7,302 nucleotides of DNA from Candidatus Thioglobus sp. (GTDB lineage: Bacteria > Pseudomonadota > Gammaproteobacteria > PS1 > Pseudothioglobaceae), in the NCBI GenBank assembly GCA_015163925.1, contig JAAOIF010000049.1:1-7302 (forward strand), read 5' to 3'. Positions 1 to 5,669 of this stretch are shown here, piece after piece (the stretch's first letter is position 1; each line of letters opens with the position of its first letter). The notes beneath the pieces were generated by a model that saw nothing but the letters and a program-made list of their open reading frames with translations, was not told where the DNA came from and did no database searches. A program made the translations under genes and the position numbers.

Positions 1-8
1 TTTAACTA

Positions 9-14
9 TATAAT
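9..14 (+). promoter_or_regulatory. Putative -10 box of the glnS promoter
   Basis: The hexamer TATAAT, a perfect match to the sigma-70 -10 consensus, ends 8 bases before the glnS ATG. A start point 6 to 8 bases downstream would fall at about 20-22, so the transcript would have almost no leader. No Shine-Dalgarno sequence is visible between the box and the ATG. The -35 region would lie before the window start and cannot be judged. The flanking DNA is AT-rich, so a chance match is possible. Confidence 0.4.
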
Positions 15-22
15 TTAGCCTT

Positions 23-1678
23 ATGAGTGAAACGCAAATTAACTTTATCCGCCATAAAATTGATGCAGATTTGGCGAAAAAATTACACAAAAGCATTCAA
101 ACTCGCTTTCCGCCTGAGCCGAATGGGTATTTGCATATCGGTCATGCGAAGTCTGTTTGCCTGAATTTTGGCTTGGCAAGGGACTATAACGGCAAATGTA
201 ATCTGCGTTTTGATGATACAAATCCGACTAAAGAGGATGCGGAATTTATCAAATCCATCAAGGCGGATATTGAGTGGTTAGGCTTTAAATGGGACGGTGA
301 GGCGCAATATAGCTCCAATTATTTTGATAAATTTTACGATTATGCGCTGGAACTTATTAACAAAAATTTGGCTTATGTGTGTTTTTTGACGACTGAGCAA
401 ACCCGTGAATATCGTGGAACTTTGAAGCAAGCCGGCAAAAATTCTCCGCACCGAGACAGCTCAATTACAGAGAATTTGGAATTATTTAACAAGATGAAAA
501 ATGGCGAATTTGCTGCTGGCGAGTGCGTTTTGCGGGCTAAAATTGATATGTCTAATTCGTTTATTTGCCTGCGTGACCCAGCACTTTTTCGCATTTTATT
601 TGAGCCTCATCACCAGACCGGAGACGCTTGGAAAATCTATCCAATGTATGATTTTGCCCACCCGATTAGCGATGCGATTGAGGGCATAACTCATTCCCTT
701 TGCACGCTGGAATTCCAAGATAATCGGCGTTTGTATGATTGGATTTTGGAGCATTTGGACGATTTCAACAAGCCTAATCGCCCGCATCAGTATGAATTTT
801 CACGGCTGAATTTGGAATGGACGCTGATGAGCAAGCGCCAACTGCAGATTCTGGTGGAGCAAAATTTGGTCAGCGGCTGGGACGACCCGAGAATGCCCAC
901 GATTTCTGGGCTGCGGCGGCGAGGTTATACTCCGGCGAGCATTCGTGATTTTGCTGATAGGATAGGCATTTCTAAGGTTGATAGCACAACTGATATGAAG
1001 ATTTTGGAGGACACTTTGCGTGATGATTTAAACGCCAAAGCGCCGCGGAGTATGGCAGTAATTGACCCGATAAAAGTAGTGATTGAAAATTATCCGCCGG
1101 AGCAAATTGAGAGCCTGAGCGCTCCGGTGCATCCGCAAAATGAGGCAATGGGCAAGCGGGAAATATTATTTTCCAAAGAGCTTTTTATTGACCGAGCCGA
1201 TTTTGCAGAAGACCCGCCGAACAACAAATTCAAGCGATTAGCAATCGGCAAAGAAGTCCGCCTGCGGAATGCTTATGTGATTTTGGCGACCACTTTTGAC
1301 ACTGATTTTGACGGAAATATTACCACCGTTTATGCCACTTACGACCCTGAAACTCTGGGCAAAAATCCAGCCGATGGGCGAAAAGTCAAAGGGGTAATTC
1401 ATTTTGTTGAGGCCAGCAAGGCGCTGGAGGCGGAATTTCGGATTTATGAGCGTTTATTTACTCTTGAAAATCCGGGCAAAAACGAGCATTTTGAGCAGCT
1501 GATAAATCCAAAATCATTAGTAATAACTTCTGGCGTGGTGGAGCCGAATATGGCAAATGCCCCGCCGGAACAGGCTTATCAGTTTGAGCGAGAGGGATAT
1601 TTTTGCCGTGATAATCAGCCAAGCGATGGCTTAATTTTCAATAAAACCGTTGCCCTGAGGGACACTTGGAGCAGCTGA
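23..1678 (+). CDS. glnS: Glutaminyl-tRNA synthetase (GlnRS)
   Basis: This class I aminoacyl-tRNA synthetase charges tRNA-Gln with glutamine, using ATP, in the cytoplasm. The protein has 551 residues, close to the 554 of E. coli GlnS. The N-terminal Rossmann catalytic domain carries [15 protein letters not shown] (27-41), which includes the HIGH signature at 38-41. The second ATP-binding signature is the LMSKR variant of KMSKS at 268-272. The block [16 protein letters not shown] (209-224) is typical of GlnRS rather than GluRS. From about residue 340 the sequence continues as the beta-barrel anticodon-binding domains ([15 protein letters not shown] block, [22 protein letters not shown]) and ends with the usual FEREGYFC and LRDTW motifs. 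The chosen ATG gives an N terminus ([17 protein letters not shown]) that lines up with known GlnS proteins. The motif AYVD near residue 120 reads AYVC here, a minor oddity. The gene converges on surE with 8 bp between the stop codons. Confidence 0.97.
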   Translation: MSETQINFIRHKIDADLAKKLHKSIQTRFPPEPNGYLHIGHAKSVCLNFGLARDYNGKCNLRFDDTNPTKEDAEFIKSIKADIEWLGFKWDGEAQYSSNYFDKFYDYALELINKNLAYVCFLTTEQTREYRGTLKQAGKNSPHRDSSITENLELFNKMKNGEFAAGECVLRAKIDMSNSFICLRDPALFRILFEPHHQTGDAWKIYPMYDFAHPISDAIEGITHSLCTLEFQDNRRLYDWILEHLDDFNKPNRPHQYEFSRLNLEWTLMSKRQLQILVEQNLVSGWDDPRMPTISGLRRRGYTPASIRDFADRIGISKVDSTTDMKILEDTLRDDLNAKAPRSMAVIDPIKVVIENYPPEQIESLSAPVHPQNEAMGKREILFSKELFIDRADFAEDPPNNKFKRLAIGKEVRLRNAYVILATTFDTDFDGNITTVYATYDPETLGKNPADGRKVKGVIHFVEASKALEAEFRIYERLFTLENPGKNEHFEQLINPKSLVITSGVVEPNMANAPPEQAYQFEREGYFCRDNQPSDGLIFNKTVALRDTWSS

Positions 1679-1686
1679 GATATTTT

Positions 1687-2427
1687 TTAAAAAGCTGACA
1701 GCCAGTCTGAAACAGTGTCAATTTCGTTATATTTTGTCAGGTCAATTTGCAAGGGAGTGACGGAAACAAAATTATTACTAACGGCGTGAAAGTCAGTCCC
1801 CAAGCCGTTATCAGCCTCAGCGCCGTTATTGCCAATCCAAAAAATATCTGGATTATCCGCATCCCGAGTGGCAGGTTCTGAGGCATGGCGCTTGCCCAAA
1901 CGGGTGGTCTGAAAGCCTTTAATCTCGCTCATAGCAACATCTGGCACATTCACATTCAGCACCGTGTCATGCGAAAATTGAGCGTGTGAAATCTTATCAA
2001 TCAGCTGAGTGGCAATTCTGGCGGCGGTCTGAAAATGCTTGCCCTGCCAGCTCGCCAGCGAAATTGCCATTGACGGCAAGCCCAAAAATCGCCCCTCAAT
2101 CGCCCCGGCAACCGTGCCAGAATAAATCACATCATCACCCAAATTAGCACCAAAATTAATTCCCGTTACTACTAAATCAGGGGTTTCATCCAAAAATCCA
2201 CACAGCGCCAAATGCACACAATCGCTCGGCGTGGCGTTAATATGATAAATATTTGGAGAAACGCAAATCGGTTTAAGCGGCTTATCAAGCGTCAAAGCAC
2301 TGCTGGCGGCGGATTTATTCTCACTCGGCGCTACCACCACGACTTGATGCTTTGCCGATAAATGCTCCGCAAGCGTCCGAATTCCCTCAGCCTCATAGCC
2401 GTCATCATTACTAATCAGAATTTTCAT
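1687..2427 (-). CDS. surE: 5'/3'-nucleotidase SurE
   Basis: SurE is a metal-dependent phosphatase that removes phosphate from nucleoside 5'- and 3'-monophosphates; some members also act on short polyphosphate. It is a stationary-phase survival protein of the cytoplasm. At 246 residues the gene has normal family length. The N-terminal metal site is plain in MKILISNDDGYEAEGI, with Asp8 and Asp9. Ser39 lies in APSENKSAAS and Asn91 in GINFGANLGDDVIYSGTVAGA, the other expected metal and phosphate ligands. The C terminus (VSDWLSAF) is also typical. The only plausible start is the ATG at 2427, because a stop codon lies in frame five codons upstream. No Shine-Dalgarno sequence precedes it, and the first 17 bp overlap the end of the toxin gene, so translation probably depends on coupling to the toxin. 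The pcm and nlpD genes that often follow surE are absent; glnS lies opposite instead. Confidence 0.96.
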   Translation of the reverse strand: MKILISNDDGYEAEGIRTLAEHLSAKHQVVVVAPSENKSAASSALTLDKPLKPICVSPNIYHINATPSDCVHLALCGFLDETPDLVVTGINFGANLGDDVIYSGTVAGAIEGRFLGLPSMAISLASWQGKHFQTAARIATQLIDKISHAQFSHDTVLNVNVPDVAMSEIKGFQTTRLGKRHASEPATRDADNPDIFWIGNNGAEADNGLGTDFHAVSNNFVSVTPLQIDLTKYNEIDTVSDWLSAF

Positions 2428-2743
2428 TTTTAAGGATTTTTATTAGGTGTGATTTTTTGATGCTTTCTTGGTCTGATTTTGAGTAAATATCTATTAAATA
2501 AATATAATTATTTTCACCAATAAAGTAATAAATGACTCGAAAACCACCACTTTTGCCTTTATTTGTGGATGAATTTTTCAGGCGAATTTTATAACAGTAT
2601 TCAAAAAATTTTTCACCTAAATAAGGGTTGTTAGACAGCTCATGATTAAGTTGAGCAATATCTTTGCCAATATTTTTATAGCGCTTCCTGAGTGTTACAA
2701 TGCTTTTATCAAAATTTGAAAAATTAATTATTTGATATGCCAT
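2411..2743 (-). CDS. RelE/HigB-like toxin of a type II toxin-antitoxin pair
   Basis: This is a small basic protein of 110 residues, the right size for RelE/ParE-superfamily toxins, many of which cut mRNA in the ribosome. The diagnostic stretch is CYKIRLKNSSTNKGKSGGFR (50-69), continuing as VIYYF (70-74), then IYLIDIYSKSDQESI (81-95). This matches the KIR...GKSGG.R..YYF...YL..IY.K pattern that I recall for the RelE-like/HigB-like toxins. Candidate active-site residues are Lys64, Arg69, Tyr87 and Lys89. The antitoxin gene upstream overlaps it by 20 bp. The nearest purine-rich motif, GAGG, is 15 bases from the ATG, so translation is probably coupled to the antitoxin. The gene ends inside surE. 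By hand count 2421-2750 is about 26% G+C (87 of 330), far below the antitoxin and surE. It could be a DNA-gyrase-poisoning ParE-type toxin, but the GKSGG motif favours the RNase branch. Confidence 0.85.
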   Translation of the reverse strand: MAYQIINFSNFDKSIVTLRKRYKNIGKDIAQLNHELSNNPYLGEKFFEYCYKIRLKNSSTNKGKSGGFRVIYYFIGENNYIYLIDIYSKSDQESIKKSHLIKILKNENSD

Positions 2744-3068
2744 CTACTTTATCCATTGCCTCGAGTTCTGCAATTAATTCTTCAATAGGCCTTCCTTCGC
2801 CCGCTTTTATCTGCCTAAGTGCAATCGTAAAATCATCTGCAATTTCTTGTGGTGTTCTACCAACTTCTGGCCAATTATCCAAATTACTCGGCTTTAATTT
2901 CCGCTTATAATCAAGATTTATCTGGCTTTCATACTGCCGACTCAGCGCGTTAATAATCGCCGTTGAGCGTGAAACTCTGTAGCCCTGTCTGGTTTTATCA
3001 ATCGCTGCCACTAAGGATTTTGGCATTCTAATACTAATTTGCTGAGTTTCAAGTTGCGCCATATCCAT
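2724..3068 (-). CDS. Ribbon-helix-helix antitoxin of the adjacent toxin
   Basis: The protein has 114 residues and looks like a two-part antitoxin. The N-terminal half is a ribbon-helix-helix (CopG/MetJ/Arc-type) DNA-binding fold: a short strand QQISIRM (9-15), a first helix at about 17-27 and a second at about 32-46 (VSRSTAIINALSRQY). The C-terminal half, from DNWPEVGRTPQEIADDF (64-80) through ALRQIKAGEGRPIEELIAELEAM (83-105), should wrap the toxin; this division of labour is inferred from the family. The ATG at 3068 is preferred over the in-frame ATG at 3062 because GAGG lies 8 bases before it. The gene follows clpA after 45 bp and precedes the toxin with a 20-bp overlap, the usual antitoxin-first order. 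Autoregulation is likely, since a palindrome covers its promoter. Its base composition is about 42% G+C (125 of 300 at 2761-3060), like the host genes and unlike the toxin. Confidence 0.85.
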   Translation of the reverse strand: MDMAQLETQQISIRMPKSLVAAIDKTRQGYRVSRSTAIINALSRQYESQINLDYKRKLKPSNLDNWPEVGRTPQEIADDFTIALRQIKAGEGRPIEELIAELEAMDKVDGISNN

Positions 3069-3076
3069 AATATCAA

Positions 3077-3080
3077 CCTC
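3077..3080 (-). promoter_or_regulatory. Ribosome-binding site of the antitoxin gene
   Basis: On the minus strand GAGG is followed by eight bases (TTGATATT) and then the ATG at 3068. This is near-ideal spacing and decides the start against the in-frame ATG two codons later. It is the clearest Shine-Dalgarno element on the minus strand of the window. Confidence 0.7.
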
Positions 3081-3115
3081 AAAAAAAATTACAATTGTAA
3101 CACAGTTATAATTTT
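3081..3115 (-). terminator. Possible weak intrinsic terminator after clpA
   Basis: Minus-strand RNA directly after clpA could pair AAAATTATAA (3106-3115) with TTGTAATTTT (3085-3094) across an 11-base loop, giving a 10-bp stem with one G-U pair. A run of eight T (3081-3088) overlaps and follows the 3' arm. The stem has no G-C pair, so it would be weak, and it shares bases with the proposed promoter. It may end only some of the lptG-clpS-clpA transcripts and let others read into the toxin-antitoxin unit. Confidence 0.25.
3089..3102 (-). promoter_or_regulatory. Extended -10 promoter and overlapping palindromic operator of the toxin-antitoxin unit
   Basis: The minus strand reads TGTTACAAT, an extended -10 element (TGn at 3100-3102, TACAAT at 3094-3099). 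I find no convincing -35 at 16 to 18 bp, which fits an extended -10 promoter. The perfect 12-bp palindrome TTACAATTGTAA occupies 3089-3100 and so covers the -10. Transcription would begin near 3086, giving a leader of about 18 bases that carries the GAGG site. A palindrome on the -10 just before a ribbon-helix-helix antitoxin is the arrangement expected for self-repression by the antitoxin-toxin complex. Repressor binding is inference. Confidence 0.5.
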
Positions 3116-5336
3116 ATTGTATGACAATGGCAATTTTATCTTTTTTAGCATCCACTTTCACCGTGCCGCCATTCACTAATTTGCCGAATAATAATTCATC
3201 GGCAAGGGGCTTGTGAATTTGTTTTTCAAGCAAACGAGACATCGGCCGAGCGCCCATTTTGACATCATAACCATTCTTGGCAAACCACCGCCGCGCTTGG
3301 TCTGAGACGATTAATGAGACTTGCTTTTCCTCCAGCATTGCCTCAAGCTCAAACAAAAATTTATTCACCACAAAGACAATGGTTTTTTCATTTAAGGCAT
3401 TAAAATAAATGGTTTCCGACAGGCGATTTCTAAATTCTGGGCTGAAAATTTTCTTCAATTCGCCCTCATAATCAAGCGAATTATCTTGCTCGGAAAAACC
3501 AATTGAAGCCCGCCCAATGTCTTGTGCGCCGGCGTTTGAGGTCATCACCAAAATCACATTACTAAAATCAACTCGGCGCCCATTTGCATCAGTCAGCTTG
3601 CCATTATCCATCACTTGCAGCAAAATATTAAACACATCTGGGTGAGCTTTTTCAATCTCATCCAGCAGCAAAACGGCGTAAGGATTAGCATTCACAGCCT
3701 CAGTCAGCAGCCCGCCCTCATCAAAGCCAACATAGCCCGGCGGCGAACCAATTAGCTTGGAAACCGAGTGCCGCTCCATATATTCGCTCATATCAAAACG
3801 CAATAATTTCACTCCCATAATCCTTGCCAGCTGCTTGCAAATTTCAGTTTTGCCCACGCCGGTCGGACCCGCAAACAAAAAAGCACCCATCGGTTTATCA
3901 GGCGCTGCCAGCCCCGAACGAGATAATTTAATCGCCGCGGTAAGGCTCTCCACAGCATCATTTTGACCAAAAACGCCGAGCTTGAGCTCTGCGGATAAAT
4001 TTTTCAGCAAAGACTTATCATCGCTGCTGACTTGCTTAGACGGAATATGCGCCAGTTTTGCTACAATATCTTCAATATCGCTTACGCCAATATTAATTTT
4101 GCGCTTGGATTTTGGGGCAATTTGTTGCAAAGCACCAACCTCATCAATCACATCAATCGCCTTATCCGGCAGCCTCCGGTCGTTCATATATTGATGAGAA
4201 AGTTTTGCTGCCGAACTCAGAGCCGCCGCCGAATATTTAACCTTATGATGGTCTTGATAATATTTTTTCAGCCCCTGCAAAATCCGCACCGTGTCATCCA
4301 CAGAAGGCTCATCAATGTCAATTTTTTGAAACCGCCGACTCAGCGCATGGTCCTTTTCAAACACTTTGCGATATTCCTCATAAGTGGTTGAGCCCATACA
4401 TTTTAGCGAGCCGTCAGCAAGTGCCGGTTTGAATAAATTGGAGGCATCAAGCGAGCCGCCAGAGACACTTCCAGCGCCGATGAGAGTGTGAATTTCATCA
4501 ATAAATAAAATAGAATCTGGCACTTTTGCTAAATCCGTTAGCACTGTTTTTAAGCGTTTTTCAAAGTCGCCTCGGTATTTAGTGCCGGCGATTAAAGCTC
4601 CAATATCAAGGGAATAAATGCTGGAATTTTTCAACACTTCTGGCACTTTTCCATCAACAATTTTCTTAGCAATTCCTTGTGCTATGGCGGTTTTTCCGAC
4701 CCCTGCCTGACCGACAAATAAGGGATTATTTTTGCGCCGTCTGGACAATATTTGCACGGTGCGAATTACTTCCTCTTCCCGTCCGAGCAATGGGTCAATT
4801 TTGCCGTCTTTGGCGAGCTGACACAAATTAACAGTATAAATATTTAGCGCTGTTTGCTTGGCTGGCCTCTTATTTGGAGCAATTTTCACGCCGTTAGCTC
4901 CGCCGGATTCCGCCGCCGTATCTGAGATTCCCTCCATCACATCTAAGCGTGAAATATTGTTAAGACGCAATAAATAAAGCGCATGCGATTCCTTCTCAGC
5001 AAAAATACTAATCAAAACATTCATCGCCCTAACTGTTTGTTTTTGCGCCGATTGAGCCTGATAAACACTCCGCTGTAACACCCGCTGAAAGCCCACAGTA
5101 GGCACAATATCAACCTCAGAATCTTGGGCAATCAGCGGCGTGTGAGCGTCAATATAAGTTGATAATTCGCCGCACAAGGCCTCAACATCAACGCGTTTTT
5201 TGCGCAAGAAATTCACCACTTCATCAATATTTAACAAAGCTAAAAGCAGGTGTTCAACTGTTACAAACTCCAAGCGATTATTCCTCGCCTGAGTCATCAC
5301 AAAGTTGATTTCTTGTTGTAATCCAGTTTCAATCAT
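3114..5336 (-). CDS. clpA: ATP-dependent Clp protease ATP-binding subunit ClpA
   Basis: ClpA is a hexameric AAA+ unfoldase that feeds proteins to the ClpP peptidase in the cytoplasm. The 740 residues compare with 758 in E. coli. The order is an N domain (about 1-145, with FVTVEHLLLALL and FQRVLQR), where ClpS docks, then two ATPase modules. D1 has Walker A GQAGVGKT (209-216), Walker B ILFIDE (276-281) and pore loop KYR (253-255). D2 has Walker A GPTGVGKT (490-497), Walker B VLLLDE (555-560), pore loop GYVG (534-537), RNR (636-638) and sensor-2 GARP (695-698). The long coiled-coil middle domain of ClpB is absent. The ClpP-docking loop reads IGF (612-614), so this is a ClpP partner rather than a disaggregase. 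The ATG at 5336 has AGGT 12 bases upstream, slightly far. It lies 31 bp after clpS, its functional partner. No clpP is present. Confidence 0.97.
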   Translation of the reverse strand: MIETGLQQEINFVMTQARNNRLEFVTVEHLLLALLNIDEVVNFLRKKRVDVEALCGELSTYIDAHTPLIAQDSEVDIVPTVGFQRVLQRSVYQAQSAQKQTVRAMNVLISIFAEKESHALYLLRLNNISRLDVMEGISDTAAESGGANGVKIAPNKRPAKQTALNIYTVNLCQLAKDGKIDPLLGREEEVIRTVQILSRRRKNNPLFVGQAGVGKTAIAQGIAKKIVDGKVPEVLKNSSIYSLDIGALIAGTKYRGDFEKRLKTVLTDLAKVPDSILFIDEIHTLIGAGSVSGGSLDASNLFKPALADGSLKCMGSTTYEEYRKVFEKDHALSRRFQKIDIDEPSVDDTVRILQGLKKYYQDHHKVKYSAAALSSAAKLSHQYMNDRRLPDKAIDVIDEVGALQQIAPKSKRKINIGVSDIEDIVAKLAHIPSKQVSSDDKSLLKNLSAELKLGVFGQNDAVESLTAAIKLSRSGLAAPDKPMGAFLFAGPTGVGKTEICKQLARIMGVKLLRFDMSEYMERHSVSKLIGSPPGYVGFDEGGLLTEAVNANPYAVLLLDEIEKAHPDVFNILLQVMDNGKLTDANGRRVDFSNVILVMTSNAGAQDIGRASIGFSEQDNSLDYEGELKKIFSPEFRNRLSETIYFNALNEKTIVFVVNKFLFELEAMLEEKQVSLIVSDQARRWFAKNGYDVKMGARPMSRLLEKQIHKPLADELLFGKLVNGGTVKVDAKKDKIAIVIQ
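3116..3128. promoter_or_regulatory. Second possible operator element (ATTGT-N3-ACAAT inverted repeat)
   Basis: An inverted repeat with 5-bp arms (ATTGT at 3116-3120, ACAAT at 3124-3128) lies over the last codons and stop of clpA. The same ACAAT/ATTGT half-sites make up the palindrome at 3089-3100. Same-strand copies on the minus strand begin 22 bp apart, about two helical turns. This could be an upstream operator for the antitoxin. It is short, AT-rich and partly coding, so chance is a real alternative. Confidence 0.25.
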
Positions 5337-5367
5337 AATCGTTATTTTACCTAATCATAACACTTTA

Positions 5368-5667
5368 TTAAGCATCTAATTCTCTAATTACACACATCAG
5401 CGGCTGGTCGTTTTGCCTTGCAAAATCTATCACTTGAGTGCTTTTCGTCTGCGCCACATCAAATGAAAATATGCCACAAACAGCCTCGCCGTCCAAGTGA
5501 ATTTTGAGCATAATTGCATTAGCACTTGGCTCATTTTTACTAAAAAATTGCATCAAAACTTCAACCACAAATTCCATCGGCGTGTAATCGTCATTTAGCA
5601 AAATCACTTGAAAACGCTTAGGTTTCTTGAGTTTTGGCTTGGATTTTTTGGCAAGAACTGCATCCAT
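5368..5667 (-). CDS. clpS: ATP-dependent Clp protease adaptor ClpS
   Basis: ClpS binds proteins with bulky hydrophobic N-terminal residues and passes them to ClpA for degradation (the bacterial N-end rule); it also changes ClpA substrate choice. The protein has 99 residues. The core begins at FQVILLNDDYTPMEFVVEVL (19-38). The residues of the N-degron pocket are in place by comparison with E. coli: Asn25, Asp26, Asp27, Met31, Met53 and His57, the last two in MLKIH. The N-terminal extension is short and very basic (KKSKPKLKKPKR, 7-18). The gene begins 2 bp after the lptG stop with no clear Shine-Dalgarno sequence, so it is probably coupled to lptG translation. It is followed by clpA, the classical clpS-clpA pairing. 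An overlapping ATG at 5663 is out of frame and was discarded. Confidence 0.96.
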   Translation of the reverse strand: MDAVLAKKSKPKLKKPKRFQVILLNDDYTPMEFVVEVLMQFFSKNEPSANAIMLKIHLDGEAVCGIFSFDVAQTKSTQVIDFARQNDQPLMCVIRELDA

Positions 5668-5669
5668 AA

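Noticed and set aside
373..787. Open frames in other frames within glnS
   Set aside because: They overlap the conserved GlnRS catalytic region and show no family features.
1672..1697. Inverted repeat CAGCT...AGCTG around the A/T tract between glnS and surE as a bidirectional terminator
   Set aside because: The stem is only 5 bp with a 16-base loop, and no T run follows it on either strand. The TTTTTTAAAAA tract lies in the loop, so I do not call a terminator.
3062..3068. In-frame ATG at 3062 as the antitoxin start
   Set aside because: The GAGG site is 8 bases from the ATG at 3068 and 14 from the one at 3062, so the upstream ATG is better placed.
3757..4391. Open frames on the plus strand opposite clpA
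   Set aside because: They lie antisense to clearly coding DNA, lack recognisable domains and start signals, and are explained by the codon use of clpA.
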